A DNA stretch of 64,000 nucleotides from Actinomadura rudentiformis. Lineage in GTDB: Bacteria; Actinomycetota; Actinomycetes; Streptosporangiales; Streptosporangiaceae. The DNA lies in NCBI RefSeq assembly GCF_008923185.1, contig NZ_WBMT01000010.1, positions 248,001 to 312,000 on the forward strand. Direction: 5' to 3'. The translations under genes were made by a program, and so were the position numbers. Positions 45,096-57,292 of this stretch are shown here, piece after piece. The notes below the pieces were generated by a model, which saw only the letters and a list, made by a program, of their open reading frames with translations, did not search any database and had not been told where the DNA came from. Positions within the stretch are counted from its first letter, which is position 1. Each line of letters opens with the position of its first letter.

Positions 45096-45818
45096 ATGAC
45101 GCGCACGATCGTGGTCAGCGGCGGTGGCACCGGCATCGGGAAGGCGGTGGCGGCGCGTTTCGCGGCCGACGGGGACCGGGTGGTGATCATCGGCCGCCGT
45201 GCCGACGTGCTGGAGGGGACGGCCAAGGAGATCGGCGCCACGGCGCTGCCGGCGGACCTCAGCGAGCCGGCCGAGGTGGAGCGCGTGCGCGCCGAGTTGG
45301 CCGAACGCTTCGGCACGATCGACGCGCTGGTCAACAACGCCGGCGGCAACCTCGAGCTGCACGGCGGGTCCGACGGCGTGGCCCAGCGGTGGACGGGCAA
45401 CTTCCGGGCCAACGTGCTGACGGCGGTGTTGCCGACCGAGGCGTTCGGGGATCTGCTGAACCCCTCTGGGCGGATCGTGTTCATCACCTCGATCGCGGCC
45501 ATCCGGGGCTCGGGCGGCACGTCCTACGGCCCGATGAAGGCCGCCCTGCACCCCTACGCCTTCGATCTCGCCGCCGCCCTCGGCCCTCGCGGCATCACCG
45601 TCAACGTGGTCGCCCCGGGGTTCATCCAGGACACCGAGTTCTTCGGCGGCGCCCTGGACGACGAACGCCACGCGATGCTCGTCGCGCAGACCCACACCGG
45701 CAGGGCAGGAACCCCGCGCGACATCGCCGACACCGTGCACTGGCTCACCTCACCCGCCGCCGGGCACATCACCGCACAGATCATCCAGGTCAACGGCGGA
45801 GCCGAACATGGCCGCTGA
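45096..45818 (+). CDS. Short-chain dehydrogenase/reductase
   Basis: 240 residues, ATG with AAGGGAGG upstream. VVSGGGTGIGKAVAARF binds NAD(P), NNAGGN, ITSIAAIRGSGGTSYGPMKAAL gives the catalytic Ser, Tyr and Lys, and VNGGAEHG ends it. Substrate unknown. It overlaps the MarR gene by 11 bp, so it is probably induced by the substrate or toxin that the MarR protein senses. Confidence 0.9.
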   Translation: MTRTIVVSGGGTGIGKAVAARFAADGDRVVIIGRRADVLEGTAKEIGATALPADLSEPAEVERVRAELAERFGTIDALVNNAGGNLELHGGSDGVAQRWTGNFRANVLTAVLPTEAFGDLLNPSGRIVFITSIAAIRGSGGTSYGPMKAALHPYAFDLAAALGPRGITVNVVAPGFIQDTEFFGGALDDERHAMLVAQTHTGRAGTPRDIADTVHWLTSPAAGHITAQIIQVNGGAEHGR

Positions 45819-46326
45819 CCGCGCCGACGCCATCCAGGACGCCTGGCGGCGCGAGCTGCCAGGCGTCCCGGTGGAGTCGATCGGGATCATCACCCGGATC
45901 TGGTGGGCCGCCAAGATCTTCGGCGACCGGCGCCGCCGCCTCCTCGCCGATCTCGGCGTGGACGTCGCCACCCTGGATCTGCTGTCCACACTGCGGCGTT
46001 CCGGCCCGCCCTACCGGATGAGCCCCGGCGAACTGGCCGACGCGTGCATGGTGACCCGCGGCGCGATCACCCAACGCGTGGAACGGGCGGTCAAGGCCGG
46101 GCTGGTCGAACGGACCGCCACCGGATCGGGTTACCACGCGCGCGCGGTCACCCTCACCGACGCGGGCAACGCCCTGCTCGACCGCGTCGTCGCCGACCTG
46201 CTCACCACCGAAGACCAATTCCTCGACCACCTGCCACCTGACCGCCGCACGCAGCTCGCCGACCTGCTACGCGAACTGCTCACCGGACTCGACGGAGCAG
46301 AGCAGACCGGACAAGTCGGAGACTGA
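45808..46326 (+). CDS. MarR-family regulator
   Basis: 172 residues. Winged helix with MSPGELADACMVTRGAITQR, VERAVKAGLVERTATG and a C-terminal dimerisation helix. Second gene of an operon with the SDR; candidate operator at 45068. Confidence 0.9.
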   Translation: MAADRADAIQDAWRRELPGVPVESIGIITRIWWAAKIFGDRRRRLLADLGVDVATLDLLSTLRRSGPPYRMSPGELADACMVTRGAITQRVERAVKAGLVERTATGSGYHARAVTLTDAGNALLDRVVADLLTTEDQFLDHLPPDRRTQLADLLRELLTGLDGAEQTGQVGD

Positions 46327-46526
46327 TCCACGCTGATACGCTTTTCGGCCATGACGTACTTCTTCCACCTGCGCTGACCACTCCGTCGGCACGACGAGGA
46401 TCAACCCGGCGCCGGCGATGCGGGACGGTCGTTCACCGTCCCGGGTTGCGACGTGGGAGAAGACGGCATCATGCGCACACGGCGCGTGTTCGTTCGGCAT
46501 CTGCGTCCCGGCACGCCGACCGTCTC

Positions 46527-47633
46527 GTGACGGCGGCGCGCCTGGTGGCGCGGTGCGTACGCGGGCTGGAGCCCGCACTCGGCACGGAGATTCTGCAGAC
46601 GGGTTCCGCGACCATCGACTGGATCGGTCACCGTGAGGTGGGCTTCCGGACCGGCGACGACGTACGGCTGCGGACCGCGGACGACGTCTTCCTGCTGGTC
46701 CGCCGCCGGGACGACGTCGGTCCGCACAAGCGTGACCTCGCCGCCCTGGCCGAGATGGCCCGCACGGTCGACCTGGAAGGTCTCGCACGGGAACGCCGGA
46801 TACGCGGCGGCCCAGCCGGGTTCGGCGGGATCGAGATTTCGGCGTCCTTCCTGGGGCGCAGGACGTACAACCGCTACGACATCGAGGACGCTGTCGGCGG
46901 CGTCCTGGCGGAGCGCGCAGGTGTGCCGTACCACTCACGCCGGCACGGCGAACCTCCGCCGCCCGGCCACAGCGGATGGCGGCTGACGCTGGACGGCACT
47001 CACGCCACCCTGCTCCTCCGCTTGGGGCGGCGCCCGGCACACCGGCGCGCCTATAAGAACGCGACCATTCCGGGAACGCTGCACCCGCCGGTCGCCGCCG
47101 CCATGGCTCAGGCGGCCGCACTGCATCCGGGCCAGCGGGTGCTTGATCCTTGTTGTGGAGCGGGAACGCTGCTCATCGAGGCCCACCACACGGTGCCGGG
47201 CACCGCGCTGCTCGGATTCGACCTCGATCCGGCCGCGCGCCGGGCGGCACGGCAGAACGCCGGGCCATTTCCGATCGCCGTCGAGCACGGCGACGCCGGC
47301 GCCCTCCCCGTCGCCGACCGCAGCATCGACCGCGTGCTGTGCAACCCTCCCTGGGGAGAGCAGGTCGGCGCGGGTGGGCGTCTCGCCGGGCACCCGGAGC
47401 GATGGTGGCGCGAACTCGCCCGAGTCCTCACCGACGAGGGACGGGCGGTCGTGCTTCTGCCCGAGGCGCGCGGACTGGGCCACGCCCTGGCGCTCGGCTT
47501 GGCACCTGTCCACGTGCAGCAACTGAGCCTGTTCGGCAGCCGTCCGCTCATGGTCCAGCTCGAACGCCAACACGACCGGAAACGCTCCCGGGCCAACCGG
47601 AGAACGACCTCCACAGGCTCATCACCCAGGTAG
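46527..47633 (+). CDS. THUMP-associated RNA/DNA methyltransferase (RlmL/Trm-G10 type)
   Basis: 368 residues from GTG 46527. An N-terminal THUMP-like region (VRGLEPALGTEILQTGSATI) is followed by a Rossmann methyltransferase with VLDPCCGAGTLLIEA (SAM) and VLCNPPWGEQVG (N-P-P-W catalytic motif of N-methyltransferases). The likely product is N2-methylguanine in rRNA or tRNA. Downstream to 47774 there is no gene. Confidence 0.85.
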   Translation: MTAARLVARCVRGLEPALGTEILQTGSATIDWIGHREVGFRTGDDVRLRTADDVFLLVRRRDDVGPHKRDLAALAEMARTVDLEGLARERRIRGGPAGFGGIEISASFLGRRTYNRYDIEDAVGGVLAERAGVPYHSRRHGEPPPPGHSGWRLTLDGTHATLLLRLGRRPAHRRAYKNATIPGTLHPPVAAAMAQAAALHPGQRVLDPCCGAGTLLIEAHHTVPGTALLGFDLDPAARRAARQNAGPFPIAVEHGDAGALPVADRSIDRVLCNPPWGEQVGAGGRLAGHPERWWRELARVLTDEGRAVVLLPEARGLGHALALGLAPVHVQQLSLFGSRPLMVQLERQHDRKRSRANRRTTSTGSSPR

Positions 47634-47774
47634 AACACCCGTTGGCTCAGCGTCCGCCGTCCGGTTCGGGGATGTCCATGGGAAGACGGCGTGCGGCTAG
47701 GCCCGCCCAGCCGAGGGCGAGCGCGGTGGCGTACAGCACGCCCCGGCGCCGAGGCTTGCGCGGCGCGTTCGCCA

Positions 47775-48035
47775 ACGTTCAACCTCGTCGGCATGGGGAT
47801 CCTGCCGCTGGAGTTCCCGCCCGGCCAGAACGCCGACGACCTCGGCCTGACCGGGGAGGAGACCATCACCATCACCGGACTGGCCCCCCTCAACGAGGGC
47901 GTCGTGCCCGCATGCGCAACCGTCCGCGCCGGAAACATCGCCTTCCAGGCCCGGATACGACTCGACGCTCCGCGGGAGGCCAGCCACTACCGCCACGGCG
48001 GCGTGATGCCGTACGTCCTACGTGCGATGGCCCCA
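47775..48035 (+). pseudogene. C-terminal fragment of an aconitase gene
   Basis: Reads FNLVGMGILPLEFPPGQNAD, LGLTGEETITITGL and RLDAPREASHYRHGGVMPYV, the last part of AcnA-type aconitate hydratase (the swivel domain that ends YYRHGGILxYVLR). The first about 800 residues of the protein are absent and there is no start. It lies between two methyltransferase genes, so a deletion or a duplication with partial loss is likely. Confidence 0.85.
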
Positions 48036-48080
48036 AGGACCGGCGATGAAGCGGGTTTCTCTCGGTGGCCGTCGGCCATG

Positions 48081-48878
48081 TCAGATCTTGCGAGCGGTGA
48101 CCAGGAGGTACTCCCAGTCCATGCCCTCCTCGCCCAGGTGGCTGCGGGCCAGCGCGGCCAGGGCCTCGTCCAGCTCGGCGACGCGTTCGGGGGCGTCGGC
48201 GATGTTCCTGTACACGGCGATGGTCGGGCCGTAGAACGCCTTGAAGTAGTCCCGGAACTCCTCCGGCGTCTTGAAGCGGTCGATGCGCACGGTCCGGTGG
48301 GTGGCGGTGAAGTCTTCCACCCGGTCGCCGAACAGCGCCTTGACGTGGTCGGGGTCACCCCATCGCGGAGGCGGCTGAGCTCCTGGCGGGGGCGGCGGCG
48401 CGTACGGCTTCATCGTGGCGAACATCTGCCCGATGAACCCTTCGGGCGTCCAGTTCAGCAGCGCGATGGTGCCGCCGGAACGGGTGACGCGGACCAGCTC
48501 GTCGGCGGCGGCCTGGTGATTCGGTGCGAACATGACGCCGACACATGACATGACGACGTCGAACTCCGCGTCCTTGAACGGCATCGCCTCGGCGTCGGCG
48601 ACCTCCCAGTTCAGATGCGCGCCGCGTTGAGCCGCGACCGCCTGCCCGGCTTTCAGAAGTTCCGGCGTCAGGTCGCTGGCGACGACGTCCGCGCCGGTCA
48701 GGGCGGCGGGGATGGCGGCGTTGCCCGTACCCGCCGCGACGTCCAGCACCCGCTGTCCCGGCCGTAGATCGCATGCCTCGACCAGACTCGCGCCAAGCTC
48801 TGGGATGACCTCCCTTGCGAGTGCGGCGTAGTCCCCCTGCGCCCACATCGCCCGGTGCTTGGCCTTCAGTTCACTCAT
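48081..48878 (-). CDS. Class I SAM-dependent methyltransferase (UbiE-like)
   Basis: 265 residues. VLDVAAGTGNAAIPAAL (SAM loop), VVASDLTPELL, EVADAEAMPFKDAEFDVVMS and ELVRVTRSGGTIAL. A GAQPPPRWGDP loop follows. Substrate unknown. It is divergent from the HxlR gene at 48984 across a promoter with a perfect dyad, so it is probably the regulated target. Confidence 0.87.
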   Translation of the reverse strand: MSELKAKHRAMWAQGDYAALAREVIPELGASLVEACDLRPGQRVLDVAAGTGNAAIPAALTGADVVASDLTPELLKAGQAVAAQRGAHLNWEVADAEAMPFKDAEFDVVMSCVGVMFAPNHQAAADELVRVTRSGGTIALLNWTPEGFIGQMFATMKPYAPPPPPGAQPPPRWGDPDHVKALFGDRVEDFTATHRTVRIDRFKTPEEFRDYFKAFYGPTIAVYRNIADAPERVAELDEALAALARSHLGEEGMDWEYLLVTARKI

Positions 48879-48937
48879 GTGCGCCCCCTCGGTTCCGGCT
48901 ACGGTCCGAGGCTAAGAATGCGCGGTACGTCTTCTCC

Positions 48938-48954
48938 AGTACAGGATCTGTACT
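48938..48954. promoter_or_regulatory. Perfect AGTACAG-GAT-CTGTACT dyad between divergent genes
   Basis: Seven-base arms with a three-base centre, midway between the methyltransferase start (48878) and the HxlR start (48984). HxlR proteins bind GTAC-containing dyads, so this is the likely operator. Confidence 0.65.
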
Positions 48955-48983
48955 AGCCGCCAGGCCGGATCTAGCCTGCATCA

Positions 48984-49676
48984 ATGGGGTCCTCGTACCA
49001 CCAGTTCTGTCCCGTGGCCAAGGCCATGGAACTGCTTGACGAGCGCTGGACTCTGCTCGTCATCCGTGAGCTGCTGTCAGGCAGCCGGCATTTCAACGAG
49101 CTGCGCCGCGGCGTGCCACGCATGTCGCCCACCTTGCTGTCCAAGCGGCTGAACCGGCTCGTTCTGGCGGGCGTCGTGAAGCGCCAGGACGAGGGTGACC
49201 AGGTGCGTTACCTGCTGACCGAGGCCGGGCTGGAGCTGCGGCCGATCGTGGAGGCGCTCGGCGCCTGGGGCATCCGGTGGATCGGCGAACTCGGCGACGA
49301 GGACCTCGATCCGACGTTGCTGCTGTGGGACATGCGCCGCAACGTCAACCATGCCGCCACGCCGCCCGGCCGGACGGTGGTCCTGTTCCGGTTTCCGGAT
49401 GTGCCCGCGAAGTCCCGGCACTGGTGGCTGGTCATCGCGCAGGGCGAGGCGGACGTGTGCGATTTCGACCCGGGTCACGAGGTCGCGGTGACGGTGGAGA
49501 CCAGCCTGCGCAACATGGTCGGGGTCTGGCGCGGTGATCTGCGCTGGGCCGACGCGCTACGCAGAGGTGAGCTGACCGTCCAAGGCCCGCAAGAACTGCG
49601 GCGTATGGTCCCCAGCTGGTTCACCCTGTCGGGGTTCGCCGAGATCCCACGAGCCAAGCTCGGTGGCACGATCTGA
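48984..49676 (+). CDS. HxlR-family transcriptional regulator
   Basis: 230 residues. CPVAKAMELLDERWTLLVIR and HFNELRRGVPRMSPTLLSKRL are the HxlR winged helix with the usual early Cys (Cys9), a thiol/electrophile sensor in some members. The C-terminal about 110 residues (SCP2/ligand-like) are longer than in the basic family. Divergent from the methyltransferase at 48081. Confidence 0.9.
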   Translation: MGSSYHQFCPVAKAMELLDERWTLLVIRELLSGSRHFNELRRGVPRMSPTLLSKRLNRLVLAGVVKRQDEGDQVRYLLTEAGLELRPIVEALGAWGIRWIGELGDEDLDPTLLLWDMRRNVNHAATPPGRTVVLFRFPDVPAKSRHWWLVIAQGEADVCDFDPGHEVAVTVETSLRNMVGVWRGDLRWADALRRGELTVQGPQELRRMVPSWFTLSGFAEIPRAKLGGTI

Positions 49677-49692
49677 ACGGCCGCCACTTCTG

Positions 49693-50634
49693 TCATGGCA
49701 GGCGGAGGGCGGCGAACACCGCGCGATGATCGGTGCCGGGCAGGGAGTGCACGCTGAAGTCCTCCACTGCCATCCGGCGATCTGCGAGAACATGGTCGAG
49801 TGTCACCCCCGGGACGTTCCACCAGCGCTGGGGCCAGGTCGGTATCAGCGCCTTCCCCCTGGCGTCTGCGGCGTCCCGGTATCCGCTCCCGAGCAGATCA
49901 CGCAGGGGACGGTGATCGAGGGTGGAGTTGAAATCACCCGCGAGCACCTTGAGCACGCCGCCCGCTCTCGGCAGGGCCTTGAGGCCGTCGGCCCAGCACG
50001 GCGTATCGTGCACGTCGCTGGGAGAGCAAGGATGTACGGAAACCACCTCGACGCGCTGGCCGCTCGGGTGCTGAAGCGTCGCCCGTGCCTGCCGGAATCC
50101 GCCGATTTCGATCATCGGTAGTTCGGTGAGCGGGTAACGGGCATGGATGCCGGAGCCCGGCAGGTCGAGGGACGATCGGTCGACGACGTGCGGCAGCAGT
50201 GTGCGCAGCCCTGCCCTGTCCAGGTTTCCGGCCGCCTGCGGCGTGATTTCCTGCACCGTCAGCACATCGGGCCGGACGGCGCGTACCAGCTTCATCACGG
50301 CAGTCACATCGGCCTGCCCCACCGCCAGATTGACACTGAGCACCCGCAGCCGCGCTCCGTGGGCGGAAGGGTTGCCGTCGGGGAGGAGCCTTGGCATGAC
50401 GACCGAGGCGAACGCGATGGTCGTGACAAATGCCGTCAACGCCACCGCCCGGCGGCGCAGCACGAGCGTGAGGATCAGGGGCAGGACAGAGGCCGCAGCC
50501 ACGTAGGGAGTGAAGGCGACGAGCGACACCCAGTGCCAGGTGGGCGTCCAGCCCGAGATCCTCAGGACCGCCCACACGGTGAACGGAAGCACCAGCAGCC
50601 AGAGCAGCGCGTCAATCCACCGTGATCGGATCAT
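49693..50634 (-). CDS. Membrane-anchored endonuclease/exonuclease/phosphatase-family protein
   Basis: 313 residues from ATG 50634. Three N-terminal hydrophobic segments (ALLWLLVLPFTVWAVL; WVSLVAFTPYVAAASVLPLILTLV cut by Arg; VALTAFVTTIAFASVV) place the catalytic part outside. EEP motifs: LSVNLAV (Asn), LTVQEITPQ (metal Glu), AGDFNSTLDHRPL (Asp, Asn) and LDHVLAD...GTDHRAVFAAL (catalytic His). Activity may be on nucleic acid, lipid or phosphoester; unknown. Confidence 0.85.
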   Translation of the reverse strand: MIRSRWIDALLWLLVLPFTVWAVLRISGWTPTWHWVSLVAFTPYVAAASVLPLILTLVLRRRAVALTAFVTTIAFASVVMPRLLPDGNPSAHGARLRVLSVNLAVGQADVTAVMKLVRAVRPDVLTVQEITPQAAGNLDRAGLRTLLPHVVDRSSLDLPGSGIHARYPLTELPMIEIGGFRQARATLQHPSGQRVEVVSVHPCSPSDVHDTPCWADGLKALPRAGGVLKVLAGDFNSTLDHRPLRDLLGSGYRDAADARGKALIPTWPQRWWNVPGVTLDHVLADRRMAVEDFSVHSLPGTDHRAVFAALRLP

Positions 50635-50707
50635 GGTCCACACGGTAGTCAAACGATCATTGAAGGCTCCTTGAACAACGACGCCGACGAGTGTCTGTGG
50701 GGATTGG

Positions 50708-53086
<2,379 letters not shown>

Positions 53087-53191
53087 CGGGTCTCCCTCCG
53101 TTTCCGTCCGGGTCTCCATCTGTCTCCGTCAGCGCCGCCTCGCTCGATCTAACCAGCATCGGGCGGTACGTCTCGTTCTCCTTCGAGAGAT

Positions 53192-56100
53192 CTAGCGTCC
53201 CGCCGCGATCGCGTCCAGGACGTCGGTGTAGCGGGCGCGGCGGTCGGGACGGGCGCGGCCGGCGGCGTGCTTGAGCGCGGGGACGGCGGGTTCGCCGATG
53301 GCCACGAGACCTTCGGCGGCGGCGCTTCGGACGGGCGGACGTTTGTGGGAGAGCAGGGCGATCAGGCCGGGGATCGCCGGTTCCCAGGCGGCGTGGCTCA
53401 GCGTCTTGATGGCCGAGCGGACGACGTTGGGCTGCGGGTCGCTCAGGAGCCGCGCCGTCTGCTCCAGGTAGGCGGGCCGGTCGAGAACGGCGCGGGAGAC
53501 GCGGTGCGCATGCAGCCTGACCCGCGTCTCCGGGTGGGCGATCAGCTTCGCGAGCAGCTCCTGGAGGTCGGGGTCGGTGGTGTGGCGTTCGGCCAGCCGG
53601 GTGAGCGCCCGCCTGACCTCGGCGGGGTTGCCCTCGCGAGCCTGTTGGAACAGGTCTGCCCTGGAGGGTTCAGGCGCCGGAGGCCGGCGTTCCCGCAGGG
53701 AGGAGAGCGCGGCCTCGTCCTCGCGGGCCGCACCGGGGACGCGCAGCGGACCGTCGACCAGGACGAGGTGGCCGGCGAGATCGTCTCGCCCCTCGCCGCG
53801 CAGGCGCTGGACGGTGCGGGTCAGGATGGGGCTACGGGTCAGTGTCCGGCCGGAGATGAGATCCAGGAAGCCCCAGGCGCCCGCGTCCAGGCGGTCGGAG
53901 AGTGCGGCGGCCACGATGTCCGCGGGGACGCGGCGCAGGGCGGAGGCGACCGCGTCGCGGACGGCGGAGTCGCCGTGCTCCCAGGAGGAGATCAGCTGCG
54001 GTAGGAGCCGTTCGACATCGGCCGGGGACCGGGCCACCAGGCGGGCGGTGCGCTCGGGGTTCGCCGCCAGGTCCGCGGCGGTCGCCGTGGAGAGCACTGA
54101 GGCTGACACTGAGACGGGAACGACATCGATCCGGGAGTCCAGGAAGGCGCGCAGGACCGCCCGGCGGACCTCGGGTTCGGGCCAGTCGACGAGGACGCGG
54201 GCGGCGGTCTCCCGGCGAGCACTGTCGGGATCGTCCAGCATGGCCAGGAGGCGTTCGCGTTGCGCCTGCGAGCGAGGCTGGTCCAGATCGGCAGGGCGTG
54301 GGACGCGGGTCGCCGTTGCGGGGCGGCGGGCCTCCTCGGCGACGGTCCAGGGCGGCGCCCCGAGCGGCTGCAACCCGATCATCTGGTCGAGGAGGGCGGG
54401 CTGGACATCCGGTGAAGCCCTCGGGAAGTCGCTGATCAGCGCGTCGAGGCGGGTGCGGGAGGAGTTCCCGTCGTCGGGCACGCCGGGCGGTACGCCGAAC
54501 GCCTCCCGCAGGACCGTCTCCTGCGTCAGCCAGGGGTTGGGGCCGCTGTGCTCCAGCGCGCGTTCCAGGTCGGACCTGGTCAGAACGGCGTCGCAGCGAC
54601 GTAGCAGGACGATCGCGGCTCTGCCGAGCGGCATCCGCCGCAGGCGATCGGCCGTCTCCAGCCTCCGGACGGGATCGAACCGGGCGATCACCTGGTCGAG
54701 CAGGTCCACGAGCACGTCGTCGTCGTGACCGGGCAGCGCGTCGATCAGCGTCCGGGACGCACGGGCGAAGGTCTCGATCTCCGCGTCCGACCAGGGCGGA
54801 GAGCAGAGCCGGAGCGTGAACCGCAGGACTACCAGGTCACCGTCGGCGAGATCCAGCCAGTTCGCCAGGAAGGGCCGCAGCCGCGGGGAGAGTGTGTTCG
54901 CGGCCACGACACGGCGCGCGATCCCGGCGTCCCAGGGGCCGGAGGTCAGGGCGTCAACGTCCGAGAGCGGCCGAGTGGGCGCGCCCTCCAGGGGGCGGAG
55001 CAGAAGGGTTCGCGTGCGTTCATCCGTGGCGCGGTCCGCGGCGGCGAGGAGGGTGGCGGCGAAGGCGTCGCCGAGGATCGCACGCAGGGCCTCCGTGAGC
55101 GCCTCGCGCAGGCCGGGGTTGTCGTGACGGCCGAGCCAGTCCAGCAGCTTGGGCACCGCCTCGGGTGCGCCGGCACGGGCGAGGGCTGCGGCCGCCGTCT
55201 TCTTGACGTTCATGGTGGGGTGGTCGAGGCAGGCGGCGATCGCGGGCACGGCCCACGACGCGCCGGCCTCCCCCAGCGCGACGAGCGCCTGCCGCACGGT
55301 CTGCGGGTCGTCGGCGGCGGTGAGCGGGATCAGCCTCGCCGACAGCGCCCGCGCGTCCCCGGCGTCGCGCGCGATCAGCGCGATCGTGTGCTTGCGGACG
55401 TGCCGGTCCCGATGCCGCAGGAACGGATGGACCCGCGCCCTGACCCGGCAGGAGGGGATGCGGAGGAGGAGGCTGAGCAGGATCGATTGTTCCTGCGGCG
55501 TGAGCCTGGGACGTTCCAGCAGGTCCAGGGCGATGCCTGCGGCGAGCGCGTTCCCGGCCTCGGTCTCGTCGGCGGCGTCCAGCAGGCTGCGTGGCCGGAT
55601 GGCGCCCCGCCGGAAGAGCCGGCCGCCGAGGTCGCGGATCGCGGTCACGGCGTCGTCCGGCACGTGGGGTTCGACGCTCGGCGTGGCGGAACCAGCGCCC
55701 GAACGCCAGGCCTCCGCGAGGTCGGACACGATCCGCAGCAGCAGGTCAGCGATCACCGGGACGGTGCTCGCGTCGCCGTTGCGGGCGATCCTGCAGAGCG
55801 CCTCGACCGGCTCGCCGGGGTCCAGGGCGGAACGGAGCAGGGCCAGCTCGCGCGGATCCGGGCCGCCCAGGTCGGCGGCGACACGGGGCGGCAGGTCCCG
55901 CGGGTTGAGGCGATCCAGGATCGATCGCCGGTCGGCCGGGTCTTCGCTGAGATGCCAGAGGAGTTCCAGGGCGCGGTGGAGGATCGGGTTCAGGTGCGGG
56001 GCGACGTCGCCGCCGTCCAGCCCGAGTCCCGCGCGCAGCGCCGCGACGGTCCGCGCACCTCCGATGGCCTCCAGCGCGTCGAGCCCCGCCCGCGGTGCGC

Positions 56101-57292
56101 GGGGCAGCAGCTCGATGACTGTCTCCTCGGCGGCCTCGTGCCGCAATGCCCGGATCGCCCGCAGAAACGGCGCCGGGTCCTGGGCAGCGCGCGCCAGGGC
56201 GGTGACGGCGCCCCCCGCCATCGGCTCGCCGGTGCCCTGCGCGTCGAGCGCGACGAGCAGTTCGAGGCGGCGTGGGTCGTCGGCGGTCAGCTCGCGGACG
56301 GCCTCGTGCCGGACCGGGTAGAGGAGGGTGGCGATCTCGTCGGCGGGAGCCGAGTGATCGGCGAGTGCCAGGCCCACGATCGCCGGAACGTCCCGTCCGG
56401 ACGGGAAGTGGCCGCGCCGGTGCAGCCCGCGCAGGCACGTGATGGCGGGTCCGGCGAGCAGCAGCGGGTCCCGGGCGGCGACGCCGAGCAGATCCGTCAC
56501 GTCGTCCCGGGTCGCCAGTCCGCCGAGCGCCTCCAGCGCCCGGCGCCGCGGCTCCGGCGGCCACCCGTCGTCGGCGGCGACGTCGCGGAGCAGGGCCTGG
56601 TGCCCGTGCCGGGCCGCGACCTCGATCGCCGCGTCGGCCGGTCCCGTTTCGAGGAGGCGGCGCACCTGCTCGTGCGGAAGCGGATCCAGGGCCGCCCAGG
56701 GCTCGGCGAGTTCGCGCAAGGCGTCAGGGACGTCGACGGCAAGCCCGATGACGAGCGTCCGCGCCCGGCGCGGGGACAGCAGGGCCGCATGCAGTGCCTC
56801 GCGCGTGACCCGGAAAGCCTCCGCCCGCAGTACGGCGTCAGGACGTCCCGCCAGCTCACGGATGAGAAGCTCGGGGTCGTCCAGGTGGACCGCGCCGATC
56901 CCGCGCACGGCCTGATAGAGCAGATCCCCGGCCGGTTCTTCCCGTACGGTCTCGGGCCGGTCGGCGATCTCGGCGCTCAGCCACGCGATCTGGACGGGGA
57001 CCGGCAGATCGGCGGCGCGCCAGTCGGGCCAGGACCGGACGTACCGGCGCAGGCGCAGGTAGATGCGCGCCAGCGCGAGCGCCGCCTCAGCCGACTCGTC
57101 CAGGAACGTCGGCAGCGACGAGGCATATGCCGCCGGCTCCGTATCATGACGCGCCCGCTCCGCATGATGGCCGGCCTCAAGGTGTGCGGCAAGGCGCACA
57201 AGCCCGGACCGCCGCACCCGCGCGTCCTCATGCCCGATGAGCACAGCCAGTTCCGCGGCGACGGCGGTGGGACGGGGGTCCGTCGATGTCAT
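53192..57292 (-). CDS. Giant HEAT-repeat protein
   Basis: 1366 residues from ATG 57292. Built almost wholly of helical HEAT-like repeats (for example VLIGHEDARVRRSGLVRLAA; SWAVPAIAACLDHPTMNVKK; WEPAIPGLIALLSHKRPPVR with EGLVAIGEPAVPALKH). No catalytic motif, signal peptide or membrane segment seen. Likely a scaffold or binding protein. Transcribed alone. Confidence 0.82.
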   Translation of the reverse strand: MTSTDPRPTAVAAELAVLIGHEDARVRRSGLVRLAAHLEAGHHAERARHDTEPAAYASSLPTFLDESAEAALALARIYLRLRRYVRSWPDWRAADLPVPVQIAWLSAEIADRPETVREEPAGDLLYQAVRGIGAVHLDDPELLIRELAGRPDAVLRAEAFRVTREALHAALLSPRRARTLVIGLAVDVPDALRELAEPWAALDPLPHEQVRRLLETGPADAAIEVAARHGHQALLRDVAADDGWPPEPRRRALEALGGLATRDDVTDLLGVAARDPLLLAGPAITCLRGLHRRGHFPSGRDVPAIVGLALADHSAPADEIATLLYPVRHEAVRELTADDPRRLELLVALDAQGTGEPMAGGAVTALARAAQDPAPFLRAIRALRHEAAEETVIELLPRAPRAGLDALEAIGGARTVAALRAGLGLDGGDVAPHLNPILHRALELLWHLSEDPADRRSILDRLNPRDLPPRVAADLGGPDPRELALLRSALDPGEPVEALCRIARNGDASTVPVIADLLLRIVSDLAEAWRSGAGSATPSVEPHVPDDAVTAIRDLGGRLFRRGAIRPRSLLDAADETEAGNALAAGIALDLLERPRLTPQEQSILLSLLLRIPSCRVRARVHPFLRHRDRHVRKHTIALIARDAGDARALSARLIPLTAADDPQTVRQALVALGEAGASWAVPAIAACLDHPTMNVKKTAAAALARAGAPEAVPKLLDWLGRHDNPGLREALTEALRAILGDAFAATLLAAADRATDERTRTLLLRPLEGAPTRPLSDVDALTSGPWDAGIARRVVAANTLSPRLRPFLANWLDLADGDLVVLRFTLRLCSPPWSDAEIETFARASRTLIDALPGHDDDVLVDLLDQVIARFDPVRRLETADRLRRMPLGRAAIVLLRRCDAVLTRSDLERALEHSGPNPWLTQETVLREAFGVPPGVPDDGNSSRTRLDALISDFPRASPDVQPALLDQMIGLQPLGAPPWTVAEEARRPATATRVPRPADLDQPRSQAQRERLLAMLDDPDSARRETAARVLVDWPEPEVRRAVLRAFLDSRIDVVPVSVSASVLSTATAADLAANPERTARLVARSPADVERLLPQLISSWEHGDSAVRDAVASALRRVPADIVAAALSDRLDAGAWGFLDLISGRTLTRSPILTRTVQRLRGEGRDDLAGHLVLVDGPLRVPGAAREDEAALSSLRERRPPAPEPSRADLFQQAREGNPAEVRRALTRLAERHTTDPDLQELLAKLIAHPETRVRLHAHRVSRAVLDRPAYLEQTARLLSDPQPNVVRSAIKTLSHAAWEPAIPGLIALLSHKRPPVRSAAAEGLVAIGEPAVPALKHAAGRARPDRRARYTDVLDAIAAGR

